From an uncultured Bacteroidales bacterium (GTDB lineage: Bacteria; Bacteroidota; Bacteroidia; Bacteroidales; Paludibacteraceae), in contig ONQO01000018.1 of assembly GCA_900319995.1 (NCBI GenBank), positions 1 through 37,857 on the forward strand: a DNA stretch of 37,857 bases, read 5' to 3'. Both the position numbers and the translations under genes were made by a program. This document shows positions 1 to 10,077 of the stretch, piece after piece. The notes beneath the pieces were generated by a model. That model made no database searches, had not been told where the DNA came from, and saw only the letters and a program-made list of their open reading frames with translations. Within the stretch, counting starts at the first letter, position 1. Each line of letters begins with the position of its first letter.

Positions 1-163
1 CCCGGCCTTGTGGGTGAATACCTCATCAAGGGCTCATACTGGGCATCATCAATGAACCGCATAGTTTTCCGCTATGCCGATGTCCTTCTGGAGCGTGCGG
101 AAGCCTATGCACAGCTTGGCGAGTCCGACAAGGCCATTGCCCTTGTGAACGATATCCGTAATA
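1..163 (+). CDS. SusD/RagB family C-terminal fragment (partial, both ends missing)
   Basis: Reading from base 1 gives a fragment containing RYADVLLERAEAYAQLGES followed by AIALVNDIRN. This is the conserved helical segment near the C-terminus of SusD/RagB outer-membrane glycan-binding lipoproteins, where a residue run of the type RYADVLLxxAEA and VNxIRxRA is typical. The family works with SusC TonB-dependent transporters in polysaccharide uptake at the cell surface. The frame is open at the window start and loses all similarity after the asparagine at about 163, where the sequence becomes the antisense end of an unrelated outer-membrane barrel gene. The fragment is visibly more G+C rich than what follows. 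No SusC or rest of SusD is present, so I read this as foreign sequence joined by assembly or recombination. Confidence 0.75.
141..163. other. Probable chimeric junction between SusD fragment and outer-membrane barrel gene
   Basis: Bases 141-163 make sense in two unrelated genes at once: on the plus strand they encode the LVNDIRN stretch of SusD, on the minus strand the YYGYRSQG stretch expected just before the last beta strand of the barrel protein. On each side only one of the two genes continues. A shared word of about 21-23 bp with different genes on both sides is the usual signature of a short-k-mer assembly join; a real microhomology-mediated recombination is the alternative. Confidence 0.6.
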
Positions 164-2035
164 CAACTCATTCTTGCGATGCAACCAGTTATTAAGTTGG
201 AAAAACAGGGTAAGATTCGGCTTGGGTTCAGGACGCAGGATTTGTTCTCCGCCTCCTTTTACCTTAAGAGTCTCTTCGTTCATTTTCCGTCCAACCCACA
301 TATCGTATTGCACTCCTAAATCAAGATCAATAGTCGGCTTCAGCATATGCTCTCCGTCTTTTGCCAATGCAAGACGCGAGCCGGCCAGATGGTTATCCGA
401 ATACAACGACCAATGTTTGTCAATGCGCCCGTCTATGCGAAGACCAAGCGTCCAATTGGGACGGTCATATACTTTCTTGTTTGTACCGCCATTGATTGCT
501 GTAACAGCAGCATCTTCACCGGTAAACGTATAACTTATCTTCTCATGCTCTAATGCACTCCACAAATAGTAATCCCCTTCCAAATTAATACGCACTATAT
601 CGCGATAATGATAGTTGATTTGTCCCCCTATTTTCCCGCGTCCATAGTCACTATATGTATAAGCAAAGTCACCTGTCATCATCGGAATCACTTGTCCTGT
701 TACACCTCCGTAAGTGGTAGTGGCATCCGTATTTGCGATTAGTGTCATCTGGTCGAATTGCAAAGCATACCCTCCGTGGAGTTCGATTAACACGTCACGA
801 TGCGGGCGGATATGAAATCCAAGTTCAGCATCCACTGGTGTGTATGGGCATGAATGATGCGAAACTATACCTGCATGGATAAGACGGTAGCGATTATTCT
901 CCATATAACTTTGCAATGAACCCAAACCGTGATTTCCTGTAATATCCGCATACAAAGTAAGCCATTGTCTCGCTATTTGTGCCTCCAGATTGATATGTGG
1001 AGATGGGGCAAACGTGATATTTTCCGTTCCTGACAGGCTGTTTTTACCACGACCTATGTTCATGTCCAGATTCACGCCCAGATGCAAACGCAAACGTCTT
1101 CCTTCATACGCATAATATGGTTCTAAGCGGAAATTATGACGTGCGTTGTAGAGCGATGCATCAATAGTATTTGCGAGCACGCCGCTTAGTTGCAGAAAAT
1201 TATTCTGAACGTATATCTTTGCACCTATATGGTGTTCCTCGGCATGCCAGTCAAACGATGCTTGTGTACGAATCTGATGCTCGGCCACAGCCCCGACTTT
1301 GGCAAAAAGCATATAACCTGTCTGCACTTTGTATTGGAAATCCTCTTTGGCATTCGCCTTGATTCCAAGATATGCCTCTACTGTCCACAAGGTTGTCTTG
1401 TCCATTTCGCTGATGGTGTAAGGTTTCGGATAGGCAACGGTGTTACGCATCCACGCGCCTGGTTCAAATAAACTGTAGTCGTAGAAATGCCCGTACTTAT
1501 GATAGTACACATTTCCTCCGTTTACTCCAAAATAGAGATTACTGGCAGAAAATGTATGCGTGAATTCCATTCCCAACTTGGATTTGCTTAAAGCATCCAA
1601 TCCCCAATTCGCTTCGTGGTGTGCATAGACATCAAGGATGGATTTCTTGCCATCATCCAGATGGTATCCAAAGTCAAAGAGGCTATTCGGGTGTCCAAGA
1701 CCTCCACGTATATAGCCGTTGTATTTCCGACCGCCTTCAAAACGCGTAGGCTGTGACAACAACGGGTTAAAAACAGATCCGGGGGTTATTTCAACCGTAT
1801 AGTCTGAATACTCTAAAGTTGCAGCCTCAATCTTTGTTTCCACCACTGCAGGTTTGGTAGCCACTTTGCCGGCAGCCTGGATGGTGGGTTGGAAATCCCG
1901 CTCAACGGTTACGCTGCGGTTGATGTCGCTGTCATCTTGAGCGAAGCAAATGGAAAATGGAAATTGGAAAATGGAAAAAACAATCCAACCTAACAAACTT
2001 CTCTTTATTAAGTTTTCTTCTTTTATTTTTACCAT
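164..2035 (-). CDS. Outer-membrane beta-barrel protein, 3' end lost
   Basis: A protein of about 624 residues remains, with a signal peptide ending near FSICFA, then DINRSVTVERDFQPTIQAAG, a motif typical of a Bacteroidales family of outer-membrane barrels (often annotated as TonB-dependent-receptor-like), followed by many alternating aromatic beta strands. No TonB plug domain is recognisable. I start it at the ATG at 2035, four bases after the stop of the upstream TPR gene; an in-frame ATG at 2053 would lie inside that gene, and the GAGGAGG between them could serve as a ribosome binding site. The C-terminal strand is missing: after YYGYRSQG the frame runs into the antisense of a SusD gene and reaches a stop only at 26. 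It is the last gene of the pot-TPR-barrel unit. Its substrate is unknown; a surface role coupled to the TPR lipid-side partner is inference. Confidence 0.7.
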
Positions 2036-2039
2036 TATA

Positions 2040-4967
2040 TTATTCCTCCTCATTGTTTTCCTCCTTTCTCATTGGTTGTTCCAATTTATCGAGTTCTGAT
2101 AGACGTGCTGCGATAATCTCATGAATATCATCACTCGTAATTACATAGTTTTGTTGCAAAACCAGCAGATATTGGCGTGCTTGGAAGTACTCGCCACGCT
2201 CCCTGTTAATGTCGCTCAGCAGAATGAGGGCTCGTGCGAGCCAGTATTGCTGCTGGGTTTTCATCTCTGTAAAACTCATCACTTCCGCTTCGGACTCGTC
2301 TAACTGCTTTGCCTCGAAATAACTTTGTGCAAGCAGGTATTTGGATTCTGCTCCTTGCGCGGTACGTACTTCCGAAGACAATGCTTTCAGGTCCGGTTGG
2401 GCTTTTCCCCACTGGTTGAGTGCAATATGAGCTTTCGCACGACCGTATTGGGCTTCAGATTTTGTCTCATCGCTTATCGGTAAGTCGTTTAATATCTGCT
2501 CTGCGATTTCTATGGCTACTTGGTGACGTCCTAAGGCCCGACTGCAGCGCAGAATACCTATTCGTGCTATGATACTGTTTTCGTGAGTGGTGGCGAGACT
2601 TTGCATACGGTAGTATCCGTCCAGCGCACAACCGTAATCACCTTTATCATAACATATCTCTGCTACACGTGTAGCTGCCTCCTCTTGATACGGGTTGGCA
2701 TCCGTTTCCGCCAGAATGGTGTATTGCGACAACGCTTCACTGGTCTTTCCGAGACGATAATAAGAGTCGGCAAGATAGTAACGCGCTGTTGTACAGTATC
2801 TTCCTCCGGCACAATACTGCGAGATATAGTTTGTCAATGAAACGGTCGCTTTTTGATAGGAAGCCTGCATATACTGCATTTCTGCGGATGCGTAAAGTAA
2901 CGAGTCTTCATGCGTTGTCACCTGCATGTTCATCTTTCCGAGTTGCTTGGTATAGGCTACATATTCGTCCACATTACCGGTTTCTACATACAACGCCTGC
3001 AACGCGTCCAATGCCGTATATGCCTCTTCGGTAGCAGGGTATTTCTCTATCGTTTGGCGATAAGCTGCTATTGCTTGTTCGTTTTGATGCAGGTTACGAT
3101 AGAGCATAGCGCGCTCTAATGAAGCCTTGCGTGCAAGAGAAGAGTGTGGATATTGGGAGAGTAATTGTTCATACGTCACGATGGCTCCGCGCTCATCGTT
3201 CCTTTGCAGTTGCGCACGGGCTGTCTCATACACACCATCATCCGCATAGTCGGATTTAGGATATCGCTTTACTAATTCACGCATGACGCTTATTTTCTCA
3301 TCATACTTATGCTGCATTCCCAATGCATAGCCGCGTTGGAAGAGTGCATAGTCCGCTCCTGACGCTTGCAGATTACTTACCTGCGTGTAGTAGTTGATGG
3401 CTTGTTGGAACGAACGGGCACTGAAATAGCAATCTCCTATTCGGTTGAGTGCGTCTGCATAAGTTGGCTCGGTTGCCAATGCCGCATCAATATATATAGA
3501 GAACGCCTCACACGCCTTGTCGTATTGGTTCTGCGAAAAATAACAATAACCTTGCAAATACCTCGCAATAGGATAATTGGCTGACCCGCGAGCATCGGAA
3601 CGTGCAAAGAAAGTATTCAGATCCGATTCACATGCCTTGTATGCCCGCAAACGATAATTGGCTTCTGCCCGCACATAGTATGCTTCTGTCGTGTATTTGG
3701 GAGATTCACTGTCGTGCTTGATAACTTCTGTCATCCATTCCACTGACTGCTGCATCTTGCCTTGCAGGAAATGGTCCGCGCCTAACTGATAGCGCAGATA
3801 TTGTTTGGTCTGCAGCATCTTGGAGGTTGGATTAGAGATGGAGTCAAGTACTGAAATAGCTGCGGCATAGTTCTTGCTTTGCATTAATGCATCACTCAAC
3901 AACCGGTACACCCGATCTTCGTATTTCGAGTTAGGAAATTGATGCAAGAAATCATTGAAGGCACGAACTGATTCTCCTAATGCACTGGAAGACTGATAGG
4001 TACATAGCGTATAGTTGTATGCAGCTTCTTCTGTTACTGAAGGAGTAATACCGTAGTTAGCTGCTGCCTGATAGGACAGTTTTGCCTGCTCTGGCTGCTT
4101 GAGTTGAACATACGCATGACCCATTGTCAGGCATGTGGCTTCTGAAAGAGAATCTTTCTCCTGTTTTACCATCTTCAGATATTTCACAGCCTCTGCATAT
4201 TCTCCTAATTGAAATTCAGCGGAACCGAGCATGTACAGGTCATTGCGTAGAAGTTCCTCTTTCTTTTCAGAAGCCCCTTTCTGGTATTGACGGAGATGCA
4301 AAATAGCCTGATCATAGTTTTTCTGCTTATAATGCATCTCGCCCAACATGCGATGTAGTTCCGGATTATTCTCACCGTCCGGATTCTCGCGAATCAGTTT
4401 CTCTGCTCTTGCTGCCGCTTCCTCATACTCTCCGGTCGCGTAGTATATCTGTGCCAGATAATACGGCACTGTTTTGGTGTACGCAGGGTTGCTCTCCAAC
4501 GCGCGGAATACCGGTAACGCCTTGTCATATTTCCCCTCTTTGTAGAGACAATAACCATGATAGTACGTGGCACGGGTAGCATAACGGCTTTCGGATTTGG
4601 ACAACTGTGAAAAATAGACATCTGCGCGGCGATAGTCCTGCATCATCAGGAATGCGTAACCGCGATAAAACGAACAATCCGTCTGATGAGAACGCGTCAA
4701 TGCTTTGACATCTACCTGCTCGAATGTTTTCAAACTTTGTTTGTATTGCCCTTTCTCCACTTGTAGCACCGCTTGCATGAACCGAACCTCGTCGGCGAAT
4801 GTGCTGTAAGGAAATGCTTGCAGGTATGTTTTGAGATCGCGTTGCAATTGTTTGTCTCGCACATCGAAACGGGCGGATAACTCATTGAAACGCATCTCCA
4901 TCTCTGTGGTCTGGGAACGTACACCCAAACTCAAGAGACAAAATAGAATAAATAATAGTTTACGCAT
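2040..4967 (-). CDS. Large secreted tetratricopeptide-repeat protein
   Basis: 975 residues with an N-terminal signal peptide (hydrophobic residues 4-15, cleavage probably near SLGVRSQ) and then TPR-type helical pairs over nearly the whole length, visible as recurring A-x-Y-x-L-A-x-x-Y-x-x-G-x-Y-x-x-A patterns such as AQIYYATGEYEEA and GDCYFSARSFQQA. Such proteins sit in the periplasm or on the inner leaflet of the outer membrane and act as scaffolds. The charged tail ends KEENNEEE. It is 38 bp after potD and only 4 bp before the barrel gene, so it is almost certainly co-translated with the barrel. Pairs of a long TPR protein and an outer-membrane barrel are common in Bacteroidales; a shared function in envelope transport is inference. 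No enzymatic domain was seen. Confidence 0.8.
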   Translation of the reverse strand: MRKLLFILFCLLSLGVRSQTTEMEMRFNELSARFDVRDKQLQRDLKTYLQAFPYSTFADEVRFMQAVLQVEKGQYKQSLKTFEQVDVKALTRSHQTDCSFYRGYAFLMMQDYRRADVYFSQLSKSESRYATRATYYHGYCLYKEGKYDKALPVFRALESNPAYTKTVPYYLAQIYYATGEYEEAAARAEKLIRENPDGENNPELHRMLGEMHYKQKNYDQAILHLRQYQKGASEKKEELLRNDLYMLGSAEFQLGEYAEAVKYLKMVKQEKDSLSEATCLTMGHAYVQLKQPEQAKLSYQAAANYGITPSVTEEAAYNYTLCTYQSSSALGESVRAFNDFLHQFPNSKYEDRVYRLLSDALMQSKNYAAAISVLDSISNPTSKMLQTKQYLRYQLGADHFLQGKMQQSVEWMTEVIKHDSESPKYTTEAYYVRAEANYRLRAYKACESDLNTFFARSDARGSANYPIARYLQGYCYFSQNQYDKACEAFSIYIDAALATEPTYADALNRIGDCYFSARSFQQAINYYTQVSNLQASGADYALFQRGYALGMQHKYDEKISVMRELVKRYPKSDYADDGVYETARAQLQRNDERGAIVTYEQLLSQYPHSSLARKASLERAMLYRNLHQNEQAIAAYRQTIEKYPATEEAYTALDALQALYVETGNVDEYVAYTKQLGKMNMQVTTHEDSLLYASAEMQYMQASYQKATVSLTNYISQYCAGGRYCTTARYYLADSYYRLGKTSEALSQYTILAETDANPYQEEAATRVAEICYDKGDYGCALDGYYRMQSLATTHENSIIARIGILRCSRALGRHQVAIEIAEQILNDLPISDETKSEAQYGRAKAHIALNQWGKAQPDLKALSSEVRTAQGAESKYLLAQSYFEAKQLDESEAEVMSFTEMKTQQQYWLARALILLSDINRERGEYFQARQYLLVLQQNYVITSDDIHEIIAARLSELDKLEQPMRKEENNEEE

Positions 4968-5005
4968 TATATAATCGCTTTCGACTTTCGAATTCTTGAT
5001 TTCGA

Positions 5006-6250
5006 TTATCTGGCAAGTTTAACTTCGTTCCACATTTCAAGTAGCATCTCTTGTGCATCACCTGCATCGTGCATCAGGGCGCAACGGTCTATAATGCTCT
5101 TGTCGGCGTAATATACCGGATTAAGGTGCAAGGCATGAGGATCAAGCATCTTTCCGTCCACTTCTATCGGTTCTTCTCCGAAGAAATAACTTGCGTCAAC
5201 GGTCTCCGGCCATTCTTCCTCATCGTTCTGAGCTGACAGAATAATTGGAGCTGCTTTCTCGCCTCCGGCACAAGATACATAACCTATCTCTGTCATGTTG
5301 GCAAGTGCATTGTCGGCACGGCACATATAGTCAATGAAATAGGTGGCTGCCTTGATATTCTTCGCATATTTCGGTATAACCCAGCCGTCGAACCATACAT
5401 TCGAACCTTCTTCCGGTACGATGTAATCGAGAACCACATTCATTTCTGCAGCCTCTTCAATGGCAAACTGGGCATCACCGGACCAACTCAAATTCAGCCA
5501 TGCTTTGCCTTTGGTCATCTCTTCCTTTCCGAAGTCCACTTCCCATCCACAAATCTGTTTCTTGGCTTGCAGCAAGACTTCTCTTACAGCAGCAACGCGC
5601 TCGGGAGTAATGTTACGGATGAGCTCATCGCGATCCACTTCACCTGCCTCTATTTGGTCGTGGAATGCATACAATACAAGGACGGAATATACATCACGGA
5701 AAGCGTCCTTCATCAGAATACGGTTCTCGAATTTCGGATCAAGAACAGCTGCCCATGATTGCAAATCTTCACGATTCACATGCTGCGGGTTATAGATAAA
5801 ACCGGTTGTGCCCCACATGTAGCCTGCCGTATAGTCGCTTACACGTACGCCTTCGTTCGGGGCCATTTGCTGAAATTTGTTCAGCACAAACGGGGAAATG
5901 TTGTCAAAATAGTTAATTGAGTCATTAATCAACTCTTTCTGGATAGGAATGAGCAGGTCTTTTTTCAGCATTCGCTCTATAATGTACTCCGATGGGCAGA
6001 ATACATCATAGTCTTCGTGACCAACCTCAATTTTCGTTAAAGCGGTCTCGTTAATGTCGAATGTCTCATAAACAAGTTGCACTTTTTCGCCCGTTTGGTC
6101 ATAATACCACTGCTCAAAATTTGTCTTGACTTCCTCATCAATATAATCTGCCCAGTTGAGCACTTTGAGTTGATGTGCACGATCCATGCCGCCGCATGAA
6201 GTTAACACAATGGCTGTAATCGCCAGTACTGATACAAAAATTTTTTTCAT
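5006..6250 (-). CDS. potD: Spermidine/putrescine ABC transporter substrate-binding lipoprotein PotD
   Basis: 414 residues. A lipoprotein signal with lipobox LTSC places the acylated cysteine at residue 19, so it should be membrane-anchored in the periplasm. Polyamine-binding landmarks of PotD/PotF are present: LNWADYIDEE near the N-terminus (compare NWTEYV in E. coli PotD), YDVFCPSEYI, MWGTTGFIYN, LSWSGDA and VWFDGWVIPKYAKN, in the right order; the Trp and Asp residues in these motifs line the amine pocket in known structures. The family delivers spermidine or putrescine to PotB/PotC. It is 27 bp downstream of potC, with potA, potB and potC before it. Which polyamine is bound cannot be told from sequence. 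Confidence 0.9.
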   Translation of the reverse strand: MKKIFVSVLAITAIVLTSCGGMDRAHQLKVLNWADYIDEEVKTNFEQWYYDQTGEKVQLVYETFDINETALTKIEVGHEDYDVFCPSEYIIERMLKKDLLIPIQKELINDSINYFDNISPFVLNKFQQMAPNEGVRVSDYTAGYMWGTTGFIYNPQHVNREDLQSWAAVLDPKFENRILMKDAFRDVYSVLVLYAFHDQIEAGEVDRDELIRNITPERVAAVREVLLQAKKQICGWEVDFGKEEMTKGKAWLNLSWSGDAQFAIEEAAEMNVVLDYIVPEEGSNVWFDGWVIPKYAKNIKAATYFIDYMCRADNALANMTEIGYVSCAGGEKAAPIILSAQNDEEEWPETVDASYFFGEEPIEVDGKMLDPHALHLNPVYYADKSIIDRCALMHDAGDAQEMLLEMWNEVKLAR

Positions 6251-6277
6251 ACAATTTGACTTTTAGTGAATTTATGT

Positions 6278-7624
6278 TTATTGTCTGTTTTCTTTTTTCT
6301 TGTCTCGGATATTTATGATTACCAATGCAGCGAGCATGACAATCAAAATAATAGTGAACAATGGACGCAACTCTGGCGTCAGTCCGCCTTTACGGGCATC
6401 CGAATAAATGAACGTACTCAGCGTCTCCAAACCGCCGCTACCCTTCGTAAAAAAGGTAACACCGAAATCATCCACCGACAGAGTCAGCGCAAGAATAAAT
6501 CCGCTTAACATACCGGGCCATAACTCCGGCATCATCACTTTTCGCAAGGCTTGGAAAGGAGTCGCCCCTAAATCCAATGCCGCTTCATAGGTATTCGGAT
6601 TCATGCGGCTCAAACGGGGAAGAACGCTCAACACCACATAGGGCGTACAAAAAACTACATGCGCAATACACACAGTTGCCAAACCTTGGCTGATACCTAA
6701 TGCCACGAAGAGCAAGAATAATGATATACCGGTAATGATATCCGGGTTAATCATCGGCACCGAGTTGAGAAAACTAATGGCTTTGCGCTGTCTTGCACGC
6801 ATATTGTAAATTCCTATTGCCGCCAATGTCCCGAGTATCGTTGAGCAAACAGCCGCGATGAGTGCAATTACCACGGTGTATCCGATTGCACTGTTCAAAC
6901 CCGCGTCTGCTTTGCCTGTGAACAGGTTGGAGTACAACTCAAACGAGAATCCCGTCCAGTTACCAAGAATTTTGCTCTTGGTAAAAGAGAACACCACTAT
7001 TAGTGCTATGGGGGCATAGAGTACCAATAATAATAGCCATAAGTATAACTGTGAACCGTAATGACGACGATTACCCATGCGTTTGCGACGCAACATTTCT
7101 TGCTCGACAGAACTCAGTTTTTTCTCCAAGCGCCTGCGATAAAATTGTACGAATACATATACCGCTCCGGCCATGAACAGCAGACCGGCACACAACCAAC
7201 CCAACCAGGCCGTGCCGCCTCGACTGCTGTCCGTCGCTTGGCGAACATAGGTCTCAAACGCCTCGTACGCATTTTGACGCATCACTTTCTCTTTCTTGTT
7301 CTTCGTGTCTTTCCGGTTCTTCCATACTGTCCATTCAGCGTCCGCCTCGTCGGTATAATGATATATGCTATCGCCCCATAATCCCAACTCCGGCAGATAC
7401 TGGTCTGCGAAAACAAAATCGAGACTATCCATTTTCCGCGTACTGAATTCCGAAAGCATGATGCTGATATTGATTTTCTCGGAGGAATAACTCTCCGGAA
7501 ACGAATCCATCAACGTTACATGCCCTGTCGTGCCTACTCGCAGATTATATTTCAGTTTGGACTGCCCGAAAGTAGCAAAACTAACAGCTAACAGCCAAAA
7601 GCTAACTGCCAATAATCTTCTCAT
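6278..7624 (-). CDS. potC: PotC permease with an extra periplasmic N-terminal domain
   Basis: 448 residues against about 260-280 for ordinary PotC. Residues from about 190 on are a normal PotC: six membrane helices and the EAA loop ALDLGATPFQALRKVMMPE that docks onto the ATPase. Ahead of it are a signal peptide (residues 1-20, containing a duplicated LLAVSF), a polar segment of about 115 residues, one membrane helix near 139-160 and a basic linker (FYRRRLEKK). The topology is consistent: domain outside, helix crossing inward, PotC N-terminus in the cytoplasm. A shorter start exists at M183 (ATG at 7078), but the upstream codons form one uninterrupted frame whose ATG overlaps the potB stop by four bases (ATGA), which supports the long form. 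I do not recognise the extra domain. It could instead be a formerly separate small gene fused to potC. Confidence 0.85.
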   Translation of the reverse strand: MRRLLAVSFWLLAVSFATFGQSKLKYNLRVGTTGHVTLMDSFPESYSSEKINISIMLSEFSTRKMDSLDFVFADQYLPELGLWGDSIYHYTDEADAEWTVWKNRKDTKNKKEKVMRQNAYEAFETYVRQATDSSRGGTAWLGWLCAGLLFMAGAVYVFVQFYRRRLEKKLSSVEQEMLRRKRMGNRRHYGSQLYLWLLLLVLYAPIALIVVFSFTKSKILGNWTGFSFELYSNLFTGKADAGLNSAIGYTVVIALIAAVCSTILGTLAAIGIYNMRARQRKAISFLNSVPMINPDIITGISLFLLFVALGISQGLATVCIAHVVFCTPYVVLSVLPRLSRMNPNTYEAALDLGATPFQALRKVMMPELWPGMLSGFILALTLSVDDFGVTFFTKGSGGLETLSTFIYSDARKGGLTPELRPLFTIILIVMLAALVIINIRDKKKENRQ

Positions 7625-8427
7625 ACCAGCCCTCCTTTCTCTTCGCTGTCGCTGTCATGGTCGCCGAAGAACGATGTCAAACCTATGATAATCAACAGCA
7701 CTAATGACAACACGGCGCCGTAGTTCAGCAGGTCGGTTGTCGTGATATAATCTTGGATCAGAGAACCGAACAATTTGATATTGTTATGCGTCAGCAGTTC
7801 GGCTATGGCAAAAGTGCTCACGGTGGGCATGAACACCATCACTATACCGCTATATACACCGGGCATACTCAACGGTACGATGATCTTCCAGAAACATTTC
7901 CAGCGATTTGCACCCAAATCTTGCGCCGCTTCAACAAGCGAATTATCCATCTTTTGCAACGTATTGTAGATCGGATAAATCATGAACGGCAGATAGTCGT
8001 AGCATAGTCCGAAAAGCAAAGCGCCTTCACCTAATGGAAGACCACACATATTGAACAGCTCTACGGTAGCTACGGTACGAAGCAGGAAATTTATCCACAT
8101 GGGGAGGATAAACAGCATCGCCATCACTTTAGGCGTCCGAAAATCCTCTTGAGCCATGATATAGGCGGCGGGATAACCGATAAGAAGACATATAGCGGTG
8201 TTAAATACGGCTATCATCAGCGAATACAAAAAGGTCTGTATCGCCTCGCTATGACTAAAAAACTTCGCGAAATTGTGTAATGTAAACTTATGGTCTATGT
8301 CCGTGAACGCATATACTCCCACCAAGATCAGAGGGAGTACAACGAATAGTGCCAGAAAAAGCACATACGGCCATGCCCATGTTCTTCGCGAAGAAAATAT
8401 TTGAATGACTTTGTTCATTGCTTTCAA
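7621..8427 (-). CDS. potB: Spermidine/putrescine ABC transporter permease PotB
   Basis: 268 residues with six hydrophobic segments and the EAA loop AAQDLGANRWKCFWKIIVP about 100 residues from the C-terminus, the signature of binding-protein-dependent ABC permeases. It pairs with PotC as the second half of the membrane channel for polyamines. The frame opens with an ATG at 8427 (MKAMNK); the ATG at 8418 is an equally good start. It lies 17 bp after potA and overlaps potC by four bases, so translational coupling is likely. Length and order (A-B-C-D) agree with the E. coli operon. Confidence 0.9.
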   Translation of the reverse strand: MKAMNKVIQIFSSRRTWAWPYVLFLALFVVLPLILVGVYAFTDIDHKFTLHNFAKFFSHSEAIQTFLYSLMIAVFNTAICLLIGYPAAYIMAQEDFRTPKVMAMLFILPMWINFLLRTVATVELFNMCGLPLGEGALLFGLCYDYLPFMIYPIYNTLQKMDNSLVEAAQDLGANRWKCFWKIIVPLSMPGVYSGIVMVFMPTVSTFAIAELLTHNNIKLFGSLIQDYITTTDLLNYGAVLSLVLLIIIGLTSFFGDHDSDSEEKGGLV

Positions 8428-8444
8428 CTCTCTATCTTAAATTT

Positions 8445-9914
8445 TCAACCTTCTACAGCAGAAAGCAATATATCATCTTTCGGTATAACGATTCCTACGC
8501 GATCTCCATCATCCCATACATCATTGGTATTGGCGTAAAAATCATATCCCGTATCCGTACGGATAGTAAGGTGATAGTGGTTTCCTTTGAAGAGAATAAA
8601 ATGAACTTCGCCGCTCAACGTTCCTTCTTCTTCATAGTCCTGTAGGTCGATGGAGCGGAATGGTACACGCACCTGAACCTTGTCGCCGGCGGAAAAACGT
8701 TCCACTTGACCTTCATTCACTTCCCAGTCCGCGCCCAGAAAACGAACTTTGCCGTTTTTAAGAACTTCGCCATCCAGATAATTGTAGATAAAATGTTCTT
8801 TCTTCATTATCTGGATATCCTCCGGACGTACCAACATCCCAACTTCCGTTCCGGGCAAGTATTCATGATAATCTTGGATGAGAAACTCATAACCGCCGGG
8901 AGTCAACACACGCATCTCGTAGTGAACACCTTTGAAGATACAGCTTTGTACCTCACCATACCATTTGGTGAACTTACCTTTCGGCACGCGGTCTTCCGCA
9001 TCGTCTTCTTCCTGACCGAGGATCTTACCGCGTTTCTCTAACGACTTGTCCCAAACATAGATATCTTCAGGACGAATAACCACATCTACCGGATTGTTCT
9101 CGCCGAATCCCTCATCGATACAATCGAACACTTGACCGCAGAACTCTACTTTCTTGTCCTTGATCATTGTGCCGCTCAGAATATTGCTTTCTCCGATAAA
9201 ATCGGCTACAAAGCAGTTTTGCGGCTCGTTGTAAATATCTGTAGGCGTACCTATTTGTTGAATTTTGCCCTCGTTCATGACCACCACACGGTCGCTCAGC
9301 GTCAGAGCTTCCTCTTGGTCGTGAGTCACATAGATGAACGTTATGCCTAATTGCTCATGCAGCTCCTTTAACTCTATCTGCATGTCATGGCGCATTTTCA
9401 AATCCAAAGCGCTCAATGGCTCATCCAATAACAGCACTTCCGGCTTATTCACTATTGCTCGTGCTATGGCTACTCGTTGCTGTTGACCGCCGCTTAAGGT
9501 ATCTACTTTGCGTTCTTCGTAACCTGTTAGGTTCGCCATCTTCAACGCCTGACGTACTTTTTTCTTTATGGTCTCCGGATCTTCCTTCTTTAGTTTCAAA
9601 CCGAAGGCGACATTGTTAAATACATTCAGATGGGGAAACAAAGCGTACTTCTGAAATACCGTGTTCACGGGACGTTTGTATGGCGGAGTCTTGGTGACAT
9701 CTTCGCCTTTCAGCAGAATTTCTCCCGAACTGGCCACTTGAAAACCCGCTATGCAGCGGAGGAGTGTGGTTTTGCCGCAACCCGAAGGTCCAAGAATGGT
9801 TACAAACTCGCCCTTCTCTACCTGAAGACTTACGTCATTCAGCGCGAACTTGCCGTCTCCGAACTGTTTGGAGACATGGTTCACTTCAATAATGTACTTT
9901 GGATTTTTTGCCAT
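8445..9914 (-). CDS. potA: Spermidine/putrescine ABC transporter ATPase PotA
   Basis: 489 residues. The nucleotide-binding domain shows Walker [10 protein letters not shown] (42-50), a Q-loop FQKYALFP (from 88), the signature LSGGQQQR (140-147), Walker B LLLDEP (161-166) and the switch histidine in YVTHDQ. It energises polyamine import. The C-terminal part is long (E. coli PotA has 378 residues) and contains what look like repeated TOBE-type beta domains: the phrase RPEDI occurs twice and a GEVxxxxFKGxHY pattern also occurs twice. Long PotA proteins with an extended regulatory tail are usual in Bacteroidales as far as I recall. It is the first gene of the pot unit, preceded by a promoter at 10046-10077 and a leader of about 125 nt. 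Confidence 0.9.
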   Translation of the reverse strand: MAKNPKYIIEVNHVSKQFGDGKFALNDVSLQVEKGEFVTILGPSGCGKTTLLRCIAGFQVASSGEILLKGEDVTKTPPYKRPVNTVFQKYALFPHLNVFNNVAFGLKLKKEDPETIKKKVRQALKMANLTGYEERKVDTLSGGQQQRVAIARAIVNKPEVLLLDEPLSALDLKMRHDMQIELKELHEQLGITFIYVTHDQEEALTLSDRVVVMNEGKIQQIGTPTDIYNEPQNCFVADFIGESNILSGTMIKDKKVEFCGQVFDCIDEGFGENNPVDVVIRPEDIYVWDKSLEKRGKILGQEEDDAEDRVPKGKFTKWYGEVQSCIFKGVHYEMRVLTPGGYEFLIQDYHEYLPGTEVGMLVRPEDIQIMKKEHFIYNYLDGEVLKNGKVRFLGADWEVNEGQVERFSAGDKVQVRVPFRSIDLQDYEEEGTLSGEVHFILFKGNHYHLTIRTDTGYDFYANTNDVWDDGDRVGIVIPKDDILLSAVEG

Positions 9915-10045
9915 TTCTTCAACAAATTTTAATGCCCTAAATCGGACTTCTGTACTCCCAAGTAATCATAAAATTCTTGTTTTGTTATACAATATTTTTT
10001 GCGCGTACTATGTGCGCGTATATGCACACTACCGCAATTTCGCTG

Positions 10046-10077
10046 CAAAGGTACGCAAAAAAAACGACATATGCAAA
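10046..10077 (-). promoter_or_regulatory. Bacteroides-type promoter of the pot operon
   Basis: On the minus strand TTTG (10077-10074), 20 bp and TACCTTTG (10053-10046) match the Bacteroides sigma-ABfr -33/-7 consensus exactly. Transcription would begin near 10040, leaving a leader of about 125 nt before potA. The leader contains alternating purine-pyrimidine sequence (9999-10032, for example GCGCGTACTATGTGCGCGTA read on the plus strand). I see no recognisable riboswitch in it. Confidence 0.75.

Noticed and set aside
26..163. The last 45 codons of the barrel frame as a true C-terminus
   Set aside because: They are the antisense of a recognisable SusD segment and lack the terminal aromatic beta strand.
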